From DATJPW01 sp035506215 (GTDB lineage Bacteria; Desulfobacterota; Desulfomonilia; Desulfomonilales; Desulfomonilaceae), in assembly GCA_035506215.1 (NCBI GenBank), contig DATJPW010000231.1, forward strand, positions 1 through 64,000: 64,000 nt of DNA. The letters run 5' to 3'. The position numbers and the translations under genes are program-made. A model generated the notes under the pieces. It did not search any database and was not told the origin of the DNA. It saw nothing but the letters and a program-made list of their open reading frames with translations. This document shows, in pieces, positions 36,936 to 46,571 of the stretch (positions are counted from its first letter, which is position 1; each line of letters starts with the position of its first letter).

Positions 36936-37685
36936 ATGTACTTGAAATCTGTCGAAATAAACTCGGATGGGTTCCCGACGCATGATTTGTACCCGTTCAA
37001 CATTCGTGCACTGAATTCTACCGACCGGATCGAGTTTTCTTCGCCTATAACTTTCTTCGTGGGGAGGAATGGATCGGGAAAATCTGCGCTGCTGGATGCT
37101 ATAGCCCGTAAGAGCGGACTTCTCCCCTGGGGAGGCATCAAAGCGCATCGTGTCCACGAAAACCCGTACGAGACACAACTTGCAAATTTTCTCGCGCTCA
37201 CTGAGAATCCTCGCCACTCTTACGGTTTTCATTTTCGTGCTGAAGCCTTTTTCAACTTTGCAGCGTCGCTTGATGATATAATTCTTGATGATCCGGATCG
37301 CGACCATTATTTCGGAGGAAAATCTCTTAATGTGGTGTCACACGGCGAATCATTTCTGACCTTTTTCAAGAGTTACACCTTTCAGCTTGACGGCCTGTAC
37401 CTGCTTGACGAACCGGAGGCCGCTTTATCACCTCATAGTCAGTTGGAATTTGTGCAAATCCTTCTCGATGCCGTTCGGGCCGGACGCAAACAGTACATCA
37501 TTGCCACACACTCTCCCATCATCATGGGGTGTCCTGGGGCCAAGATTTTAACGTTTGACGCGGCGGCGATAGAACAGATCGATTACAGATTGACCGAGCA
37601 CTACAGCTTGTACAGAGAATTCATGAGCGACCCGGAGAAGTTTTTTCATCCGCAAGTTCTTCACGATAACGGTTTTCATGGATGA
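36936..37685 (+). CDS. AAA/ABC-type ATPase of the SMC-like (AAA_21/AAA_23) group
   Basis: A 249-residue soluble ATPase. It shows Walker A FVGRNGSGKS, a degenerate signature region, Walker B YLLDEPEAAL and the switch His in ATHSP. The short middle region lacks the long coiled coil of SMC/RecF proteins. Its relatives include anti-phage and toxin-antitoxin ATPases as well as stand-alone housekeeping copies; no partner nuclease is adjacent. It lies 68 bases behind the DnaB paralogue. Confidence 0.75.
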   Translation: MYLKSVEINSDGFPTHDLYPFNIRALNSTDRIEFSSPITFFVGRNGSGKSALLDAIARKSGLLPWGGIKAHRVHENPYETQLANFLALTENPRHSYGFHFRAEAFFNFAASLDDIILDDPDRDHYFGGKSLNVVSHGESFLTFFKSYTFQLDGLYLLDEPEAALSPHSQLEFVQILLDAVRAGRKQYIIATHSPIIMGCPGAKILTFDAAAIEQIDYRLTEHYSLYREFMSDPEKFFHPQVLHDNGFHG

Positions 37686-37746
37686 AATCATGGTGTAAGA
37701 CTTACCATGTCCGGTTGCAGTCTCTTTGTCCGATATCATTTAACGT

Positions 37747-38916
37747 GTGAGGTATCTCCCAGTGCGATCGGTGGTTCCGAACCTTGAATTGGTCTCAATT
37801 GTATGCAGCGGGGCCTCAGACCCTTTGCTTATCGCCAACATCCTGGAAAGTATAAGTGACAGCGTTCTTGTTCTCGGGGAAGACGGCGATGTTCTGTGCT
37901 GCAATAGAGTTACGGAAGAAATGCTCGGCTACTCGCCCGAACAATTGTTACGCGAAGGATTAGGGAAGTTATTGTTCAGCGGATACGGCAATGAAGACCT
38001 CAACCAAATCTTTGTGGAAACTGTATCGAAAAAGAGCGTAAACGCATACAAGGAGGTGGACTATTGCCATCCGGATGGTTCCCTCAGGAGACTGGCGGCG
38101 ACAACATCGTACCTCGTTGACGTGGGTGAACACGAAACGTCATTTTCAGGGTTCGTGGTTTTACTCAAGGATGTCACGGAAGTGTTCAACCTGAGACGGA
38201 AAGAGAAAGAGTTGATCCAGGAAAAACACAAAATGGCCAAAGAGAAGATCAGAAGCTTGCAAAAACTGGCTATGGGCGTGGCTCACGAAATCAGGAATCC
38301 CACAGTGACCATCGGAGGTTTTGCCAGCCGCATTGTGCGTGCTGCAAATGATCCTGAAGCGACCAAACGATACGCGAATAGTATTATTGAAGCTGCAAGG
38401 ACGCTGGAAAACGTCGTTGATGCAGTTCAGCAGTGTTGCGACCTGCCGGAAATCAATCCATCTTATGGCAACATTTCGAATCTGCTCCACGACACGGTTT
38501 CCGAAATGAAGGCTAGCGCAGGTGCAAAGAATGTGAATTTAAGGGTACAGGATGAGCTGCCTAAGGACTACGCAATTAGTTTTGATCCCTTCCTGCTCAG
38601 AATGGCAATTGTTCGCCTGATCCAAAACGCCATCGACTTCTCGCCGGCAGGCGCCGCCGTGGACATTTCCTTGCGAAACGTCGGTGAAAGCACTGTTCTG
38701 GAAGTAAGGGATTATGGCGCGGGGATTAAAGAAGAAGATATTGAATATATTTTCAATCCGTTCTTTTCCACATTGCCCCACGGCTCAGGTATGGGGCTGG
38801 CAGTAGTTGAGAGCGTGGTGAACGAACACTTGGGAAGCATCCAGGTTGACTCTAAGCCGGGTCGAGGAACGATCATGCGGGTATTGCTGCCGCGTTCTCA
38901 GGATGATTCATCGTAA
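37747..38916 (+). CDS. PAS-domain sensor histidine kinase, soluble
   Basis: A 389-residue kinase with no transmembrane segment. A PAS domain (about 28-135, DSVLVLGEDGDVLCCN) is followed by a short coiled linker, a HisKA domain with MGVAHEIRNP and an HATPase_c domain (RLIQNAIDF, DYGAGI, GSGMGLAVVE). It should sense a cytosolic signal and phosphorylate a response regulator that is not encoded next to it, so it is an orphan. GTG starts at 37747 and 37762 are both possible; GAGG 9 bases before 37762 favours the latter. Confidence 0.88.
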   Translation: MRYLPVRSVVPNLELVSIVCSGASDPLLIANILESISDSVLVLGEDGDVLCCNRVTEEMLGYSPEQLLREGLGKLLFSGYGNEDLNQIFVETVSKKSVNAYKEVDYCHPDGSLRRLAATTSYLVDVGEHETSFSGFVVLLKDVTEVFNLRRKEKELIQEKHKMAKEKIRSLQKLAMGVAHEIRNPTVTIGGFASRIVRAANDPEATKRYANSIIEAARTLENVVDAVQQCCDLPEINPSYGNISNLLHDTVSEMKASAGAKNVNLRVQDELPKDYAISFDPFLLRMAIVRLIQNAIDFSPAGAAVDISLRNVGESTVLEVRDYGAGIKEEDIEYIFNPFFSTLPHGSGMGLAVVESVVNEHLGSIQVDSKPGRGTIMRVLLPRSQDDSS

Positions 38917-38986
38917 TATTTGACGATTGAAGCTCACTACTTGCAGTCGGACTACAACAAAGGCGACGAGTTTAGGAGCAAAGAAC

Positions 38987-39682
38987 GTGCGGCTTTACCC
39001 CATTATGATGAACCTTGATGGAAAACAGGTGATCGTGATCGGCGGTGGATTGGTAGCCGCACGGAAAATAATGGGCCTCCTGGAAACCGGAGCGCTGATC
39101 ACGGTCATCTCCCCGAAAATAGAACAGAGCCTGGAAAAACTGGCCGGGGAAGAACGTATCGAGTGGATTGCGAAGCCCTTTGTCGCTTCGCTTTTGGATG
39201 GTTATTCCGAAGCGGCCCTGATTTTCGGCGCAACCAACCAGCGGGAAGTGAATTTGAACATTCACGAGGCCGCGCTTACAAGGAAAATTCCATGCAATAT
39301 TGCTGATGTCCCGGATTTGTGTACCTTTGTCGTGCCAGCGGTCTTTACACAGGGCGAATTGATGATAGCGGTTACGACCGGCGGATCTTCTCCCGCACTT
39401 GCTCGTCGCATTCGAGAGGACCTTGAGAAGCGCTTCGGACCGGAATATGCCGAGCTTACTAGAGTGTTGGGAGAATTGAGAAAAGTGGTGCTCAAGGCCG
39501 GCGGCGCATCAGCAGAAAACAGAAAGCTTTTCATGGAAATTGTGGATTCGGAAGTTCTGACTGCTCTCCGAGAAAAGGACCGAGAAAAGGTGCTGGCGAT
39601 CCTGAGGACGATTTTGCCCGACTACATCGATCCTCAAGCAGCGATTGAAGAAGACCCCCATAGGCTTGTTCCAGAAGGATGA
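38987..39682 (+). CDS. precorrin-2 dehydrogenase (CysG N-terminal / Met8-type)
   Basis: A 231-residue NAD-dependent dehydrogenase that oxidises precorrin-2 to sirohydrochlorin; many also insert iron. The Rossmann motif VIGGGLVAARK is near the N-terminus, followed by IFGATNQREVN and the sirohydrochlorin-site segment CTFVVPAV...TGGSSPALARRIRE. The start is set at GTG 38987 by AGGAG 8 bases upstream and by the family N-terminus YPIMMNLDGK. First gene of the tetrapyrrole operon. Its product feeds siroheme and, with AhbC, heme. Confidence 0.92.
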   Translation: MRLYPIMMNLDGKQVIVIGGGLVAARKIMGLLETGALITVISPKIEQSLEKLAGEERIEWIAKPFVASLLDGYSEAALIFGATNQREVNLNIHEAALTRKIPCNIADVPDLCTFVVPAVFTQGELMIAVTTGGSSPALARRIREDLEKRFGPEYAELTRVLGELRKVVLKAGGASAENRKLFMEIVDSEVLTALREKDREKVLAILRTILPDYIDPQAAIEEDPHRLVPEG

Positions 39683-39686
39683 AGCA

Positions 39687-40538
39687 TTGGACCTGATCTT
39701 TTTTAAGATTGCCATTGTGCTCTATCTGGTCGCTTCAGTAAGTTACCTCGTGTTTCTTGTGTTCTCTTCGGGCAAGCAGTCCACTTGGGGATATTGGTTC
39801 GCACTCGCAGGTTTTGCGGCTCACTCTTTGTCCATATTGCATCGGGCGATCTTCTCCGGCTTTTTTCCTCTGGCCACGGCATTTGACGCTCTGTCCCTTT
39901 TTTCCTGGATCATTGTGGCCCTTTTTCTGGCAATCACGCACAAGGAACCGAGTCCCATATTCGGCTCCATTGCCACACCGATGGCCGTTGTATTAATGGT
40001 TTTCGCGTCCACGCTCTCCTACCAGATCCGTGAACCGCTCGTCCCGATATTGAAGAGCTGGTGGCTTCTCATCCACGTCGTTCTGGCGTTGATGGGAAAC
40101 GGAGTCTTCGCTCTCCTGGCAATAAGCGGCCTCATGTATCTTCTCCAGGAAAGACTCATAAAGACCAAGCAGATCGGACGAATTCACAAGCTGCTTCCAT
40201 CTCTGGAAACTTTGGACGTAATCAATCGTCACGGACTGCCGGTCGGTTTCTGTCTCCTCACACTGGGGATCATTTCAGGGGCGCTGTGGGCAGGAAGCGC
40301 TTGGGGATTCTATTGGAGCTGGGACCCCAAGGAGACGTGGAGTCTTATTACGTGGTTCGCGTATGCGGCGATGGTACATCAGAGATTGGCCCTGGGCTGG
40401 CGTGGCAGACGCGCCGCGGTCTTCTCAATCATTGGCTTTACGCTGGTTTTATTCACATTCGTGGGAGTAAGCGCTCTGATTGGCGGGCACCACGCATTTC
40501 AGGGCGCACGGCGCTTCATGGGCACCGGTGGGCTATGA
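39687..40538 (+). CDS. ccsA: CcsA/HemX-type cytochrome c assembly membrane protein
   Basis: A 283-residue integral membrane protein with about eight hydrophobic helices and the tryptophan-rich heme-handling motif YWSWDPKETWSLITW. Conserved histidines lie in or near helices (LIHVVLALMG, RHGLPVG, MVHQRL). CcsA/ResC-type proteins export or hold heme for cytochrome c maturation; HemX relatives next to hemA may influence HemA levels. The TTG at 39687 has AAGGA 7 bases upstream. A TTG at 39645 would overlap the previous gene by 38 bases. Its TGA overlaps the hemA start (ATGA). Confidence 0.85.
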   Translation: MDLIFFKIAIVLYLVASVSYLVFLVFSSGKQSTWGYWFALAGFAAHSLSILHRAIFSGFFPLATAFDALSLFSWIIVALFLAITHKEPSPIFGSIATPMAVVLMVFASTLSYQIREPLVPILKSWWLLIHVVLALMGNGVFALLAISGLMYLLQERLIKTKQIGRIHKLLPSLETLDVINRHGLPVGFCLLTLGIISGALWAGSAWGFYWSWDPKETWSLITWFAYAAMVHQRLALGWRGRRAAVFSIIGFTLVLFTFVGVSALIGGHHAFQGARRFMGTGGL

Positions 40539-41851
40539 TTTCTGAGATACTCGTCATAGGATTGAATCACGTTACCGCGCCTGTTGAAATCAGGGAGAAG
40601 ATTACCTTCCCCGGAGATGAGCATGGCCAGGTGGCTCGTTCGCTCCTTGACGTTGATGGAATCCAAGAGGCGGTAGTCGTATCCACGTGTAACCGTGCAG
40701 AGGTCATAGCGGCTGTGGACGACAGTGAGACCGCGGCCGAGAGGCTCGTAGAGTTCATAGGCGTTGTACACGAGTTGAATCCGGAGTCTCTGCGGAAATT
40801 CCTTTATGTTAAACAAGGCGAAGAAGCTGTGCGCCACGTGTTCAGAGTCGCTTCCAGCCTTGATTCCATGGTGCTGGGCGAGCCACAAGTGTTGGGTCAG
40901 GTCAAGGAAGGTTATAGCCGTGCTGCAAATGCCAATGCTACGGGCTCGATCCTCAACCGACTCATGCACCGGGCTTTTTTCACGGCAAAGCGGGTGCGCA
41001 CTGAAACAGGCATCGGACTGGCTGCCGTTTCGGTCGCGTACGTAGCAGTGGAGCTGGCCAAGAAAATATTGGGGAACCTTCGCGAGAAATCCGTGATCAT
41101 TATCGGTGCTGGTGAAATGGCCGAACTGGCGGCCCGTCATCTTGCCGGTCAAGTGGAAAAGTCTGTGCTCGTTTTTAATCGCACATACGAAAATGCCTGC
41201 GCACTGGCTCGGGACCTCCGAGGCCGCGCAGCTCCAATGGACAGCCTGGAAGAAGGTCTTGTTGACGCGGATGTGGTTATAACTTCCACTGGAAGTTGCG
41301 AACCGTTGATTAACACTGATCAAGTCCGCAAAGTAATGCGGCTGAGACGATTCAAGCCGATCTTCCTCATCGATATCGCTATACCCCGCGATGTCGAGCC
41401 CGAGGTCAACAACATAGACGGTGTTTATCTCTATAATATCGATGACCTCCAAGCTGTGGTCCGGGAGAACCTTGGGGAAAGGAGCCATGAAGCTCGGAAG
41501 GCGCAGGACATAGTCGACGAGGAAGCTGAGAAGTTCATGAAATGGACTAAGTCCCTCCACTCCACACCCACCATCATAGCTCTGAAAGACAAGCTGGAGA
41601 CCATTCGCACTGCGGAATTGACCAGGTTGAACGGCAGGCTCTCAAGTCTGAGCCCTGCTGAGCGGGAGACCGTGGAGCTTATTACACGATCCATCGTAAA
41701 CAAAATAGCCCATGACCCGATCTCTTTTTTGAAAAAAACCGGAATGACCAGTCGGCAGAACACGTATCTGGACACGGTGCAAAGACTCTTCAATCTGAAC
41801 GGGCTGCCCAATGATCGCCTCCGACCGGAGGAAGAACCACGCGAAGAATGA
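40535..41851 (+). CDS. hemA: glutamyl-tRNA reductase
   Basis: A 438-residue NADPH enzyme reducing glutamyl-tRNA(Glu) to glutamate-1-semialdehyde, the first step of C5 tetrapyrrole synthesis. The catalytic Cys52 sits in VVSTCNRAEV. LDSMVLGEPQVLGQVK, the Rossmann motif IIGAGEMAE and a C-terminal dimerisation helix region are all present. The open frame extends far upstream inside ccsA in another register; the ATG at 40535, overlapping the ccsA stop, gives the family N-terminus. Confidence 0.97.
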   Translation: MISEILVIGLNHVTAPVEIREKITFPGDEHGQVARSLLDVDGIQEAVVVSTCNRAEVIAAVDDSETAAERLVEFIGVVHELNPESLRKFLYVKQGEEAVRHVFRVASSLDSMVLGEPQVLGQVKEGYSRAANANATGSILNRLMHRAFFTAKRVRTETGIGLAAVSVAYVAVELAKKILGNLREKSVIIIGAGEMAELAARHLAGQVEKSVLVFNRTYENACALARDLRGRAAPMDSLEEGLVDADVVITSTGSCEPLINTDQVRKVMRLRRFKPIFLIDIAIPRDVEPEVNNIDGVYLYNIDDLQAVVRENLGERSHEARKAQDIVDEEAEKFMKWTKSLHSTPTIIALKDKLETIRTAELTRLNGRLSSLSPAERETVELITRSIVNKIAHDPISFLKKTGMTSRQNTYLDTVQRLFNLNGLPNDRLRPEEEPREE

Positions 41852-42798
41852 AGATTACCATAGGAACTAGGGGCAGTGCTTTGGCGCTCCGGCAGGCCGA
41901 GTACGTAGCCTCGGCCATAGAAAAGCAGCTTTCTGGGGCGAAGACCGAGTTGACAATCATCAAGACGCGGGGAGACAAGATTCTTGATACACCCCTGGCG
42001 CAGATCGGTGGAAAGGGACTCTTTACAAAGGAGATTGAAGACGCGCTTCTCGATGGCAGGGTAGATTTGGCGGTTCATTCTATGAAAGACTTGCCCACAG
42101 AGTTGCCGGAAGGGCTTCATATTGCGGCAGTACTTGAACGCGAGGACCCTCGGGACGTGTTCATATCCCGCGACGGATCTCGGCTCGAAGAGCTGCGGCC
42201 CAACGCAAGAATTGGGACCTCCAGCCTAAGACGCAAGGCTTTTCTGCTGCATCGGTTTCCGGACATTGAGGTAATTTCCTTAAGGGGAAACGTGGACACT
42301 CGACTGAGAAAAATGGAAACCGAGGACTTGGCCGGAGTAATTCTGGCCGCGGCAGGGATAAAGCGCATGGGTTTCTCGGACAGGGTAACCGAGTACATCG
42401 AGCCGGATGTTATTATTCCTGCGATAGGCCAGGGGGCTCTAGCCATCGAAACGCGAACCGGCGACACCGAAACGAACAATGCGGTAGCCGCATTGAATCA
42501 TCCGCAGACCGCCGAATGCATACGCGTTGAACGGGCTTTCCTCAAGAGGATGGGGGGCGGATGTCAGGTCCCTATGGCTGCATATTGCGTCTCGGACGGA
42601 AAACAAATTAAAATCGACGCTGCCGTAGTCCACCCGGACGGGAACCCCATGCTGCGAGAAGTCTTTTTCGGCCCTAGAGGAGACATCGCCGTGGGCATCC
42701 GGTCAGCCGATGCCTTGCTGGAAAAGGGAGCGGACGCTCTTCTCAAGAGCGTACTGTCGGACAGTTGGGAGCCGGGGCCGACGATGGATATCATTTGA
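41848..42798 (+). CDS. hemC: hydroxymethylbilane synthase (porphobilinogen deaminase)
   Basis: A 316-residue enzyme that polymerises four porphobilinogens. Visible motifs are IGTRGSALALRQAE, the catalytic-Asp region AVHSMKDLP, the arginine-rich GTSSLRRKA, and dipyrromethane-cofactor Cys239 in MGGGCQVP. The start overlaps the hemA stop by 4 bases. Confidence 0.97.
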   Translation: MKITIGTRGSALALRQAEYVASAIEKQLSGAKTELTIIKTRGDKILDTPLAQIGGKGLFTKEIEDALLDGRVDLAVHSMKDLPTELPEGLHIAAVLEREDPRDVFISRDGSRLEELRPNARIGTSSLRRKAFLLHRFPDIEVISLRGNVDTRLRKMETEDLAGVILAAAGIKRMGFSDRVTEYIEPDVIIPAIGQGALAIETRTGDTETNNAVAALNHPQTAECIRVERAFLKRMGGGCQVPMAAYCVSDGKQIKIDAAVVHPDGNPMLREVFFGPRGDIAVGIRSADALLEKGADALLKSVLSDSWEPGPTMDII

Positions 42799-42812
42799 AG
42801 GTCCGAATTTCT

Positions 42813-44381
42813 ATGAGGAGCTCGGATACAAAAACTGAAATTCAATGCGGGCAAGCGGGCACGGTATATCTTGTGGGAGCGGGCCCTGGCGATCCCGGAC
42901 TGATAACGGTGAAGGGATTGGAGAGGATCCGCAATGCGGATGTAATCATCTACGACTATCTCGCTGACGAACGATTGATACAGGAGGCCAAGCCCGGAGC
43001 AGAACTGATTTATGTCGGGAAAAAAGGAGGTGACCACACCCTCGAGCAGCCGAAGATCAATGAGTTGCTTGTGAGGAAGGCCGAGGAAGGCAAGAAGGTG
43101 GCACGCCTAAAAGGCGGAGATCCTTATGTATTTGGGAGGGGAGGGGAGGAGGCCGAAATATTGGCCGCCGCGAACATCCCGTTCGAGGTGGTCCCCGGAG
43201 TAACGTCCGCAGTGGCTGCGCCGGCCTATGCCGGTATCCCGGTAACACACCGAGATCACGCATCAATGGTGACCTTCATCACAGGTCACGAAGACCCGAC
43301 CAAAGGTGATTCGGCCATTGACTGGGACGTTCTGGCCCACAATCCCGGTACACTGGTTTTTCTGATGGGAGTAAAGAACCTTTCCAACATTTCCAGCTCA
43401 TTGATTCGGCGCGGCAAGTCTTCCGATACCCCGGCAGCTCTTATCCGATGGGGCACAACACCAAGACAGATTTCCGTGACCTCTACACTCGGGGAAATTC
43501 ACGCTGAAGCTCAACGCAAGGGAATCAGTGCCCCGGCAGTACTGGTTGTAGGCTCCGCGGTCTCTCTGTACGACAAACTTGGCTGGTTCGAGCGTAAGCC
43601 TCTGTTCGGACAGAGGATTCTGGTCACCAGAAGCCGCGAGCAGTCCCGGAAAATGGCAGAGTCGATTAATGAGATGGGAGGCGAAGCGGTTCTCTTTCCT
43701 ACGATAAGGATTCTGCCTCCCTTGGATTTTAGCCCGCTCGACAATGCTATTCAGAGGATTAGCACGTTCCATTGGCTGGTCTTCACATCGGTCAACGGAG
43801 TTGAGCACTTTTTTAGGCGATTTCACGAGCTTCGCGAAGATATCAGGGACATGGCAGGCCCTAGGATCGCGGCCATCGGCCCGATCACAGCGCGTGCGCT
43901 GCGCGAACGGGGGCTCAGGGTGAATCGTTTGGCTGAAGAGTTTACAGCCGAGGGATTATTGGCTCTCTTTCCGCGGGATGATGTTTCAGGCAAGCGCTTC
44001 TTGATTGCTCGAGCGGAAAAAGCACGCGATGTGCTACCGCAAAGCTTGACGGACCTGGGTGGGCAGGTGGAAGTAGTCGCGGTTTACCGCACTGTGCAGC
44101 CCGAAGATGCCGAAACAGGCAAAGTTCGTAAAATCCTGGAGGAAAAACTCGTGGACGCGGTGACGTTCACTTCTTCATCCACTGTGACTCATCTTATTGG
44201 AATGCTAGGAGATAACGATGCGCTCCGACTCCTGGATGGGATTATCGTCGCGTCCATAGGTCCTGTAACATCCCAGACTCTAAAGGCAAACGGCCTCCCG
44301 GTTCACGTGGAGGCAGCGAAGTATACGATTGATGGATTGCTGGAAGCCCTTGCAAACCATTTCAAGTCCCTTCACGAGTAA
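42813..44381 (+). CDS. cobA-hemD: fused uroporphyrinogen-III C-methyltransferase / uroporphyrinogen-III synthase
   Basis: A 522-residue two-domain protein. The N-terminal SUMT half (about 15-255) has VYLVGAGPGDPGLIT, RLKGGDPYVFGRGGEE and PGVTSAVA, and makes precorrin-2 using S-adenosylmethionine. The C-terminal HemD half (about 265-515) closes hydroxymethylbilane to uroporphyrinogen III and carries VTFTSSSTVTHL. This fusion is common in Desulfobacterota and clostridia and channels flux to siroheme and B12. The ATG at 42813 is chosen; a TTG at 42795 is possible. Confidence 0.93.
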   Translation: MRSSDTKTEIQCGQAGTVYLVGAGPGDPGLITVKGLERIRNADVIIYDYLADERLIQEAKPGAELIYVGKKGGDHTLEQPKINELLVRKAEEGKKVARLKGGDPYVFGRGGEEAEILAAANIPFEVVPGVTSAVAAPAYAGIPVTHRDHASMVTFITGHEDPTKGDSAIDWDVLAHNPGTLVFLMGVKNLSNISSSLIRRGKSSDTPAALIRWGTTPRQISVTSTLGEIHAEAQRKGISAPAVLVVGSAVSLYDKLGWFERKPLFGQRILVTRSREQSRKMAESINEMGGEAVLFPTIRILPPLDFSPLDNAIQRISTFHWLVFTSVNGVEHFFRRFHELREDIRDMAGPRIAAIGPITARALRERGLRVNRLAEEFTAEGLLALFPRDDVSGKRFLIARAEKARDVLPQSLTDLGGQVEVVAVYRTVQPEDAETGKVRKILEEKLVDAVTFTSSSTVTHLIGMLGDNDALRLLDGIIVASIGPVTSQTLKANGLPVHVEAAKYTIDGLLEALANHFKSLHE

Positions 44382-44412
44382 TTGGGCTGCCCTGATGGCG
44401 TGACCCGCTGGA

Positions 44413-45570
44413 CTAGGCGGTAACGTTTCGGAAAATGTCAATGATTTGGCGATGATTTTTCTCGATGGTGTAATTGGAAGCAGTTAGCCTGGCAGCCGCG
44501 GACGCATCCTCCAGGACTCTTTTGTCCAAGAAACGTTCCATTGCTTCAGCCATTTCGTTCGTGTTTCTCGGGTCGTTGAGCACCGCGCCGTCCATTCCGT
44601 CGGTGATTATGCCGGCGGCTCCATTGAATACCGTTGTTATTGCGGGCAAACCGGTTGCCATGGCCTCGAACACCACCAACGAACATGCGTCGTAGAATGT
44701 TGGCAGGATGAACACATCACAAGCCTGGTACGCCGCTTCAGGCTCCTGAGTAGCCCCCGGAAAGACCACAGTATCTGACAAACCAAGTCGCCTGACCATG
44801 CCACGAATCTGGAGGGTAGGGGGACCGCCCACGACTACCACACCGAACGGGCGTGCTCCGGCCTTCCGCCGGAGCTTCGCGGAAGCCTCGACCAAGTACC
44901 GAACGCCCTTTTTACGGAAATCGTAAGCCATGAAGAGGAATAGAATTTCTCTATCAAAACCCCATTTTCTTCTTAGGGCCTCACGTCTCTCCGGCTGAAG
45001 GGTCCCGAATTTGGCATAATCGATGCCGTTGTACACGAGCCTTATCTCATCACGGTCGATCCTGAAATAGTCAGCCATGTCCTGACGAACCATCTCTGAA
45101 ATAGCAATGATTACTGGGCGTTGCTTCATTCGGAAGGGCGCTGATTCTATCCAGGCCCTCACGTGATACTTGGGGACAGCGAAGAGCGCTAATTTCTTGA
45201 TAAAACGGAATAAAGGGTTGGAAACGGCCTGAAGCTTGCGAATATTACTTATGTAATGAACTCCGCCGTGGCTCTGATAAACATTCATTATCAAAGTGTT
45301 ACCGAAACCCAGGATCACATCGAAGCGTTCCTTCGCTGTCATTCTTCTGTGCCGCAAAGCAAAATCCAGCAGTCTTATTGAGGGCGGTATCCAAGGGGGA
45401 AGACGAGGAATTCGATGAAACACGGCCTTAGTAGGTTCACCATCCCACGAATAACCGTATAGGTGAACGTCAAAACCCTCCCGTACCAAGGTCTCGGCCA
45501 GACCAACAGCATAAGTTTCGGCGCCGCCTGCGTGTCGGCTGAAATTTTCAACGGCCAAGGCTATCTTCAT
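44413..45570 (-). CDS. glycosyltransferase family 4, LPS-core type (WaaG-like)
   Basis: A 385-residue GT-B glycosyltransferase. The N-terminal half starts KIALAVENFSRHAGGAETYA, close in wording to WaaG-type core transferases. The C-terminal half has the donor-binding segment VFEAMATGLPAITT with the conserved Glu. It is expected to add a sugar from a nucleotide donor to LPS core at the inner membrane face; the sugar is not predictable. Its start overlaps the GT2 gene stop by 4 bases, so the two are coupled. Confidence 0.83.
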   Translation of the reverse strand: MKIALAVENFSRHAGGAETYAVGLAETLVREGFDVHLYGYSWDGEPTKAVFHRIPRLPPWIPPSIRLLDFALRHRRMTAKERFDVILGFGNTLIMNVYQSHGGVHYISNIRKLQAVSNPLFRFIKKLALFAVPKYHVRAWIESAPFRMKQRPVIIAISEMVRQDMADYFRIDRDEIRLVYNGIDYAKFGTLQPERREALRRKWGFDREILFLFMAYDFRKKGVRYLVEASAKLRRKAGARPFGVVVVGGPPTLQIRGMVRRLGLSDTVVFPGATQEPEAAYQACDVFILPTFYDACSLVVFEAMATGLPAITTVFNGAAGIITDGMDGAVLNDPRNTNEMAEAMERFLDKRVLEDASAAARLTASNYTIEKNHRQIIDIFRNVTA

Positions 45571-46370
45571 AAATTAGGCGCCCGTTCATCATTGTCTGCA
45601 AGTCCTTTTTCCCAGGCTTTTGCATGTTTCAGAAAGACATAGAAAGCGCTATTGACCGCAATGACCAATCCCGGGATCCCGTCCAATATCCCCAGTTTCC
45701 AGACGGCGCACTCAAGAAATTTGCCGGCCGCGTGGAACAATCCCCATACCACGTAGGCCCAAGAGGCCGGACCAAGTCGATTTTCAACCGAGATGCCGGA
45801 GAACCGATCAATCGTCTTGATCTGGTCGGATATGTCTCGATATACGTAATGAAGAAGGGGATGCTTCAGGTCCTCGACTTTTCCGGAAACTTCGAGTCTC
45901 TCGTGAAGGTTGTCTCCAACCCAACGCGCACACCCCCGGCGGTTGAGCCGTAGCTTTCTATCCGGATACCATCCCCCGTGTCTAATCCAACGATTCAAAT
46001 AGCGACTCAGCCTCGGCATGGTAAAACCCTTGATCTCCGGAGCGGCGGTTTTGATCGCGTTCAGTATTTCGGAGACTGACTCGTCAGACAGGGCCTCATC
46101 CGCGTCGAGATGCAGGACCCATTCCCCGTTTGTGTTGTCCATGGCCAGTTGCTTTTGGGCTGGGTAGCCCATCCAGGCGTGATGGATGACTCGCGCTCCC
46201 CTCGATTCACATATTTCCACCGTCGCGTCTGAACTTCCGGAGTCCACCACGACCACCTCATCGGCCGACGCGACGCTTGCGAGCAGGCGAGGGATACGAT
46301 CAGCCTCGTCGCGGGCGATAACAGCGACACTGAGGAGCGGTTTCGGATTGTGGGCAGGATGGTCGGTCAT
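45567..46370 (-). CDS. glycosyltransferase family 2, LPS-core type (WaaE/KdtX-like)
   Basis: A 267-residue GT-A enzyme with SVAVIARDEADRIPRLL, VVVDSGSSDAT and the metal-binding LHLDADEALS (DxD). The segment GGWYPDRKLRLNRRGCARW and the hydrophobic C-terminus (about 205-250) match the WaaE/KdtX branch, which adds beta-glucose to the LPS core. It pairs with the downstream GT4 gene and is consistent with the Kdo genes at 57-60 kb. Confidence 0.83.
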   Translation of the reverse strand: MTDHPAHNPKPLLSVAVIARDEADRIPRLLASVASADEVVVVDSGSSDATVEICESRGARVIHHAWMGYPAQKQLAMDNTNGEWVLHLDADEALSDESVSEILNAIKTAAPEIKGFTMPRLSRYLNRWIRHGGWYPDRKLRLNRRGCARWVGDNLHERLEVSGKVEDLKHPLLHYVYRDISDQIKTIDRFSGISVENRLGPASWAYVVWGLFHAAGKFLECAVWKLGILDGIPGLVIAVNSAFYVFLKHAKAWEKGLADNDERAPNL

Positions 46371-46571
46371 GTGAGGAATTTGAAAAGAGGAGCGAGATTT
46401 GTCAAGCGAAGTTTTCGACGCCGATAGCTACGAGTTAACATAATATATCTTATCGGACCCTAAACAGGTGAGCCACTTCACCGCACGGCCTTGCATCGCT
46501 CTGAGTTCGCCGGCGCCCATATGCCGGTGGTGCTTGTCCGGACGCAGCCGGTGGCTGCCATATCACGGATT

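Noticed and set aside
36936..37685. Anti-phage defence system built on the AAA ATPase
   Set aside because: No adjacent nuclease, toxin or other effector; a defence role would be speculation beyond a family resemblance.
40499..41560. 353-codon open frame antisense to hemA
   Set aside because: It mirrors hemA codon bias and shows no domain or start signal.
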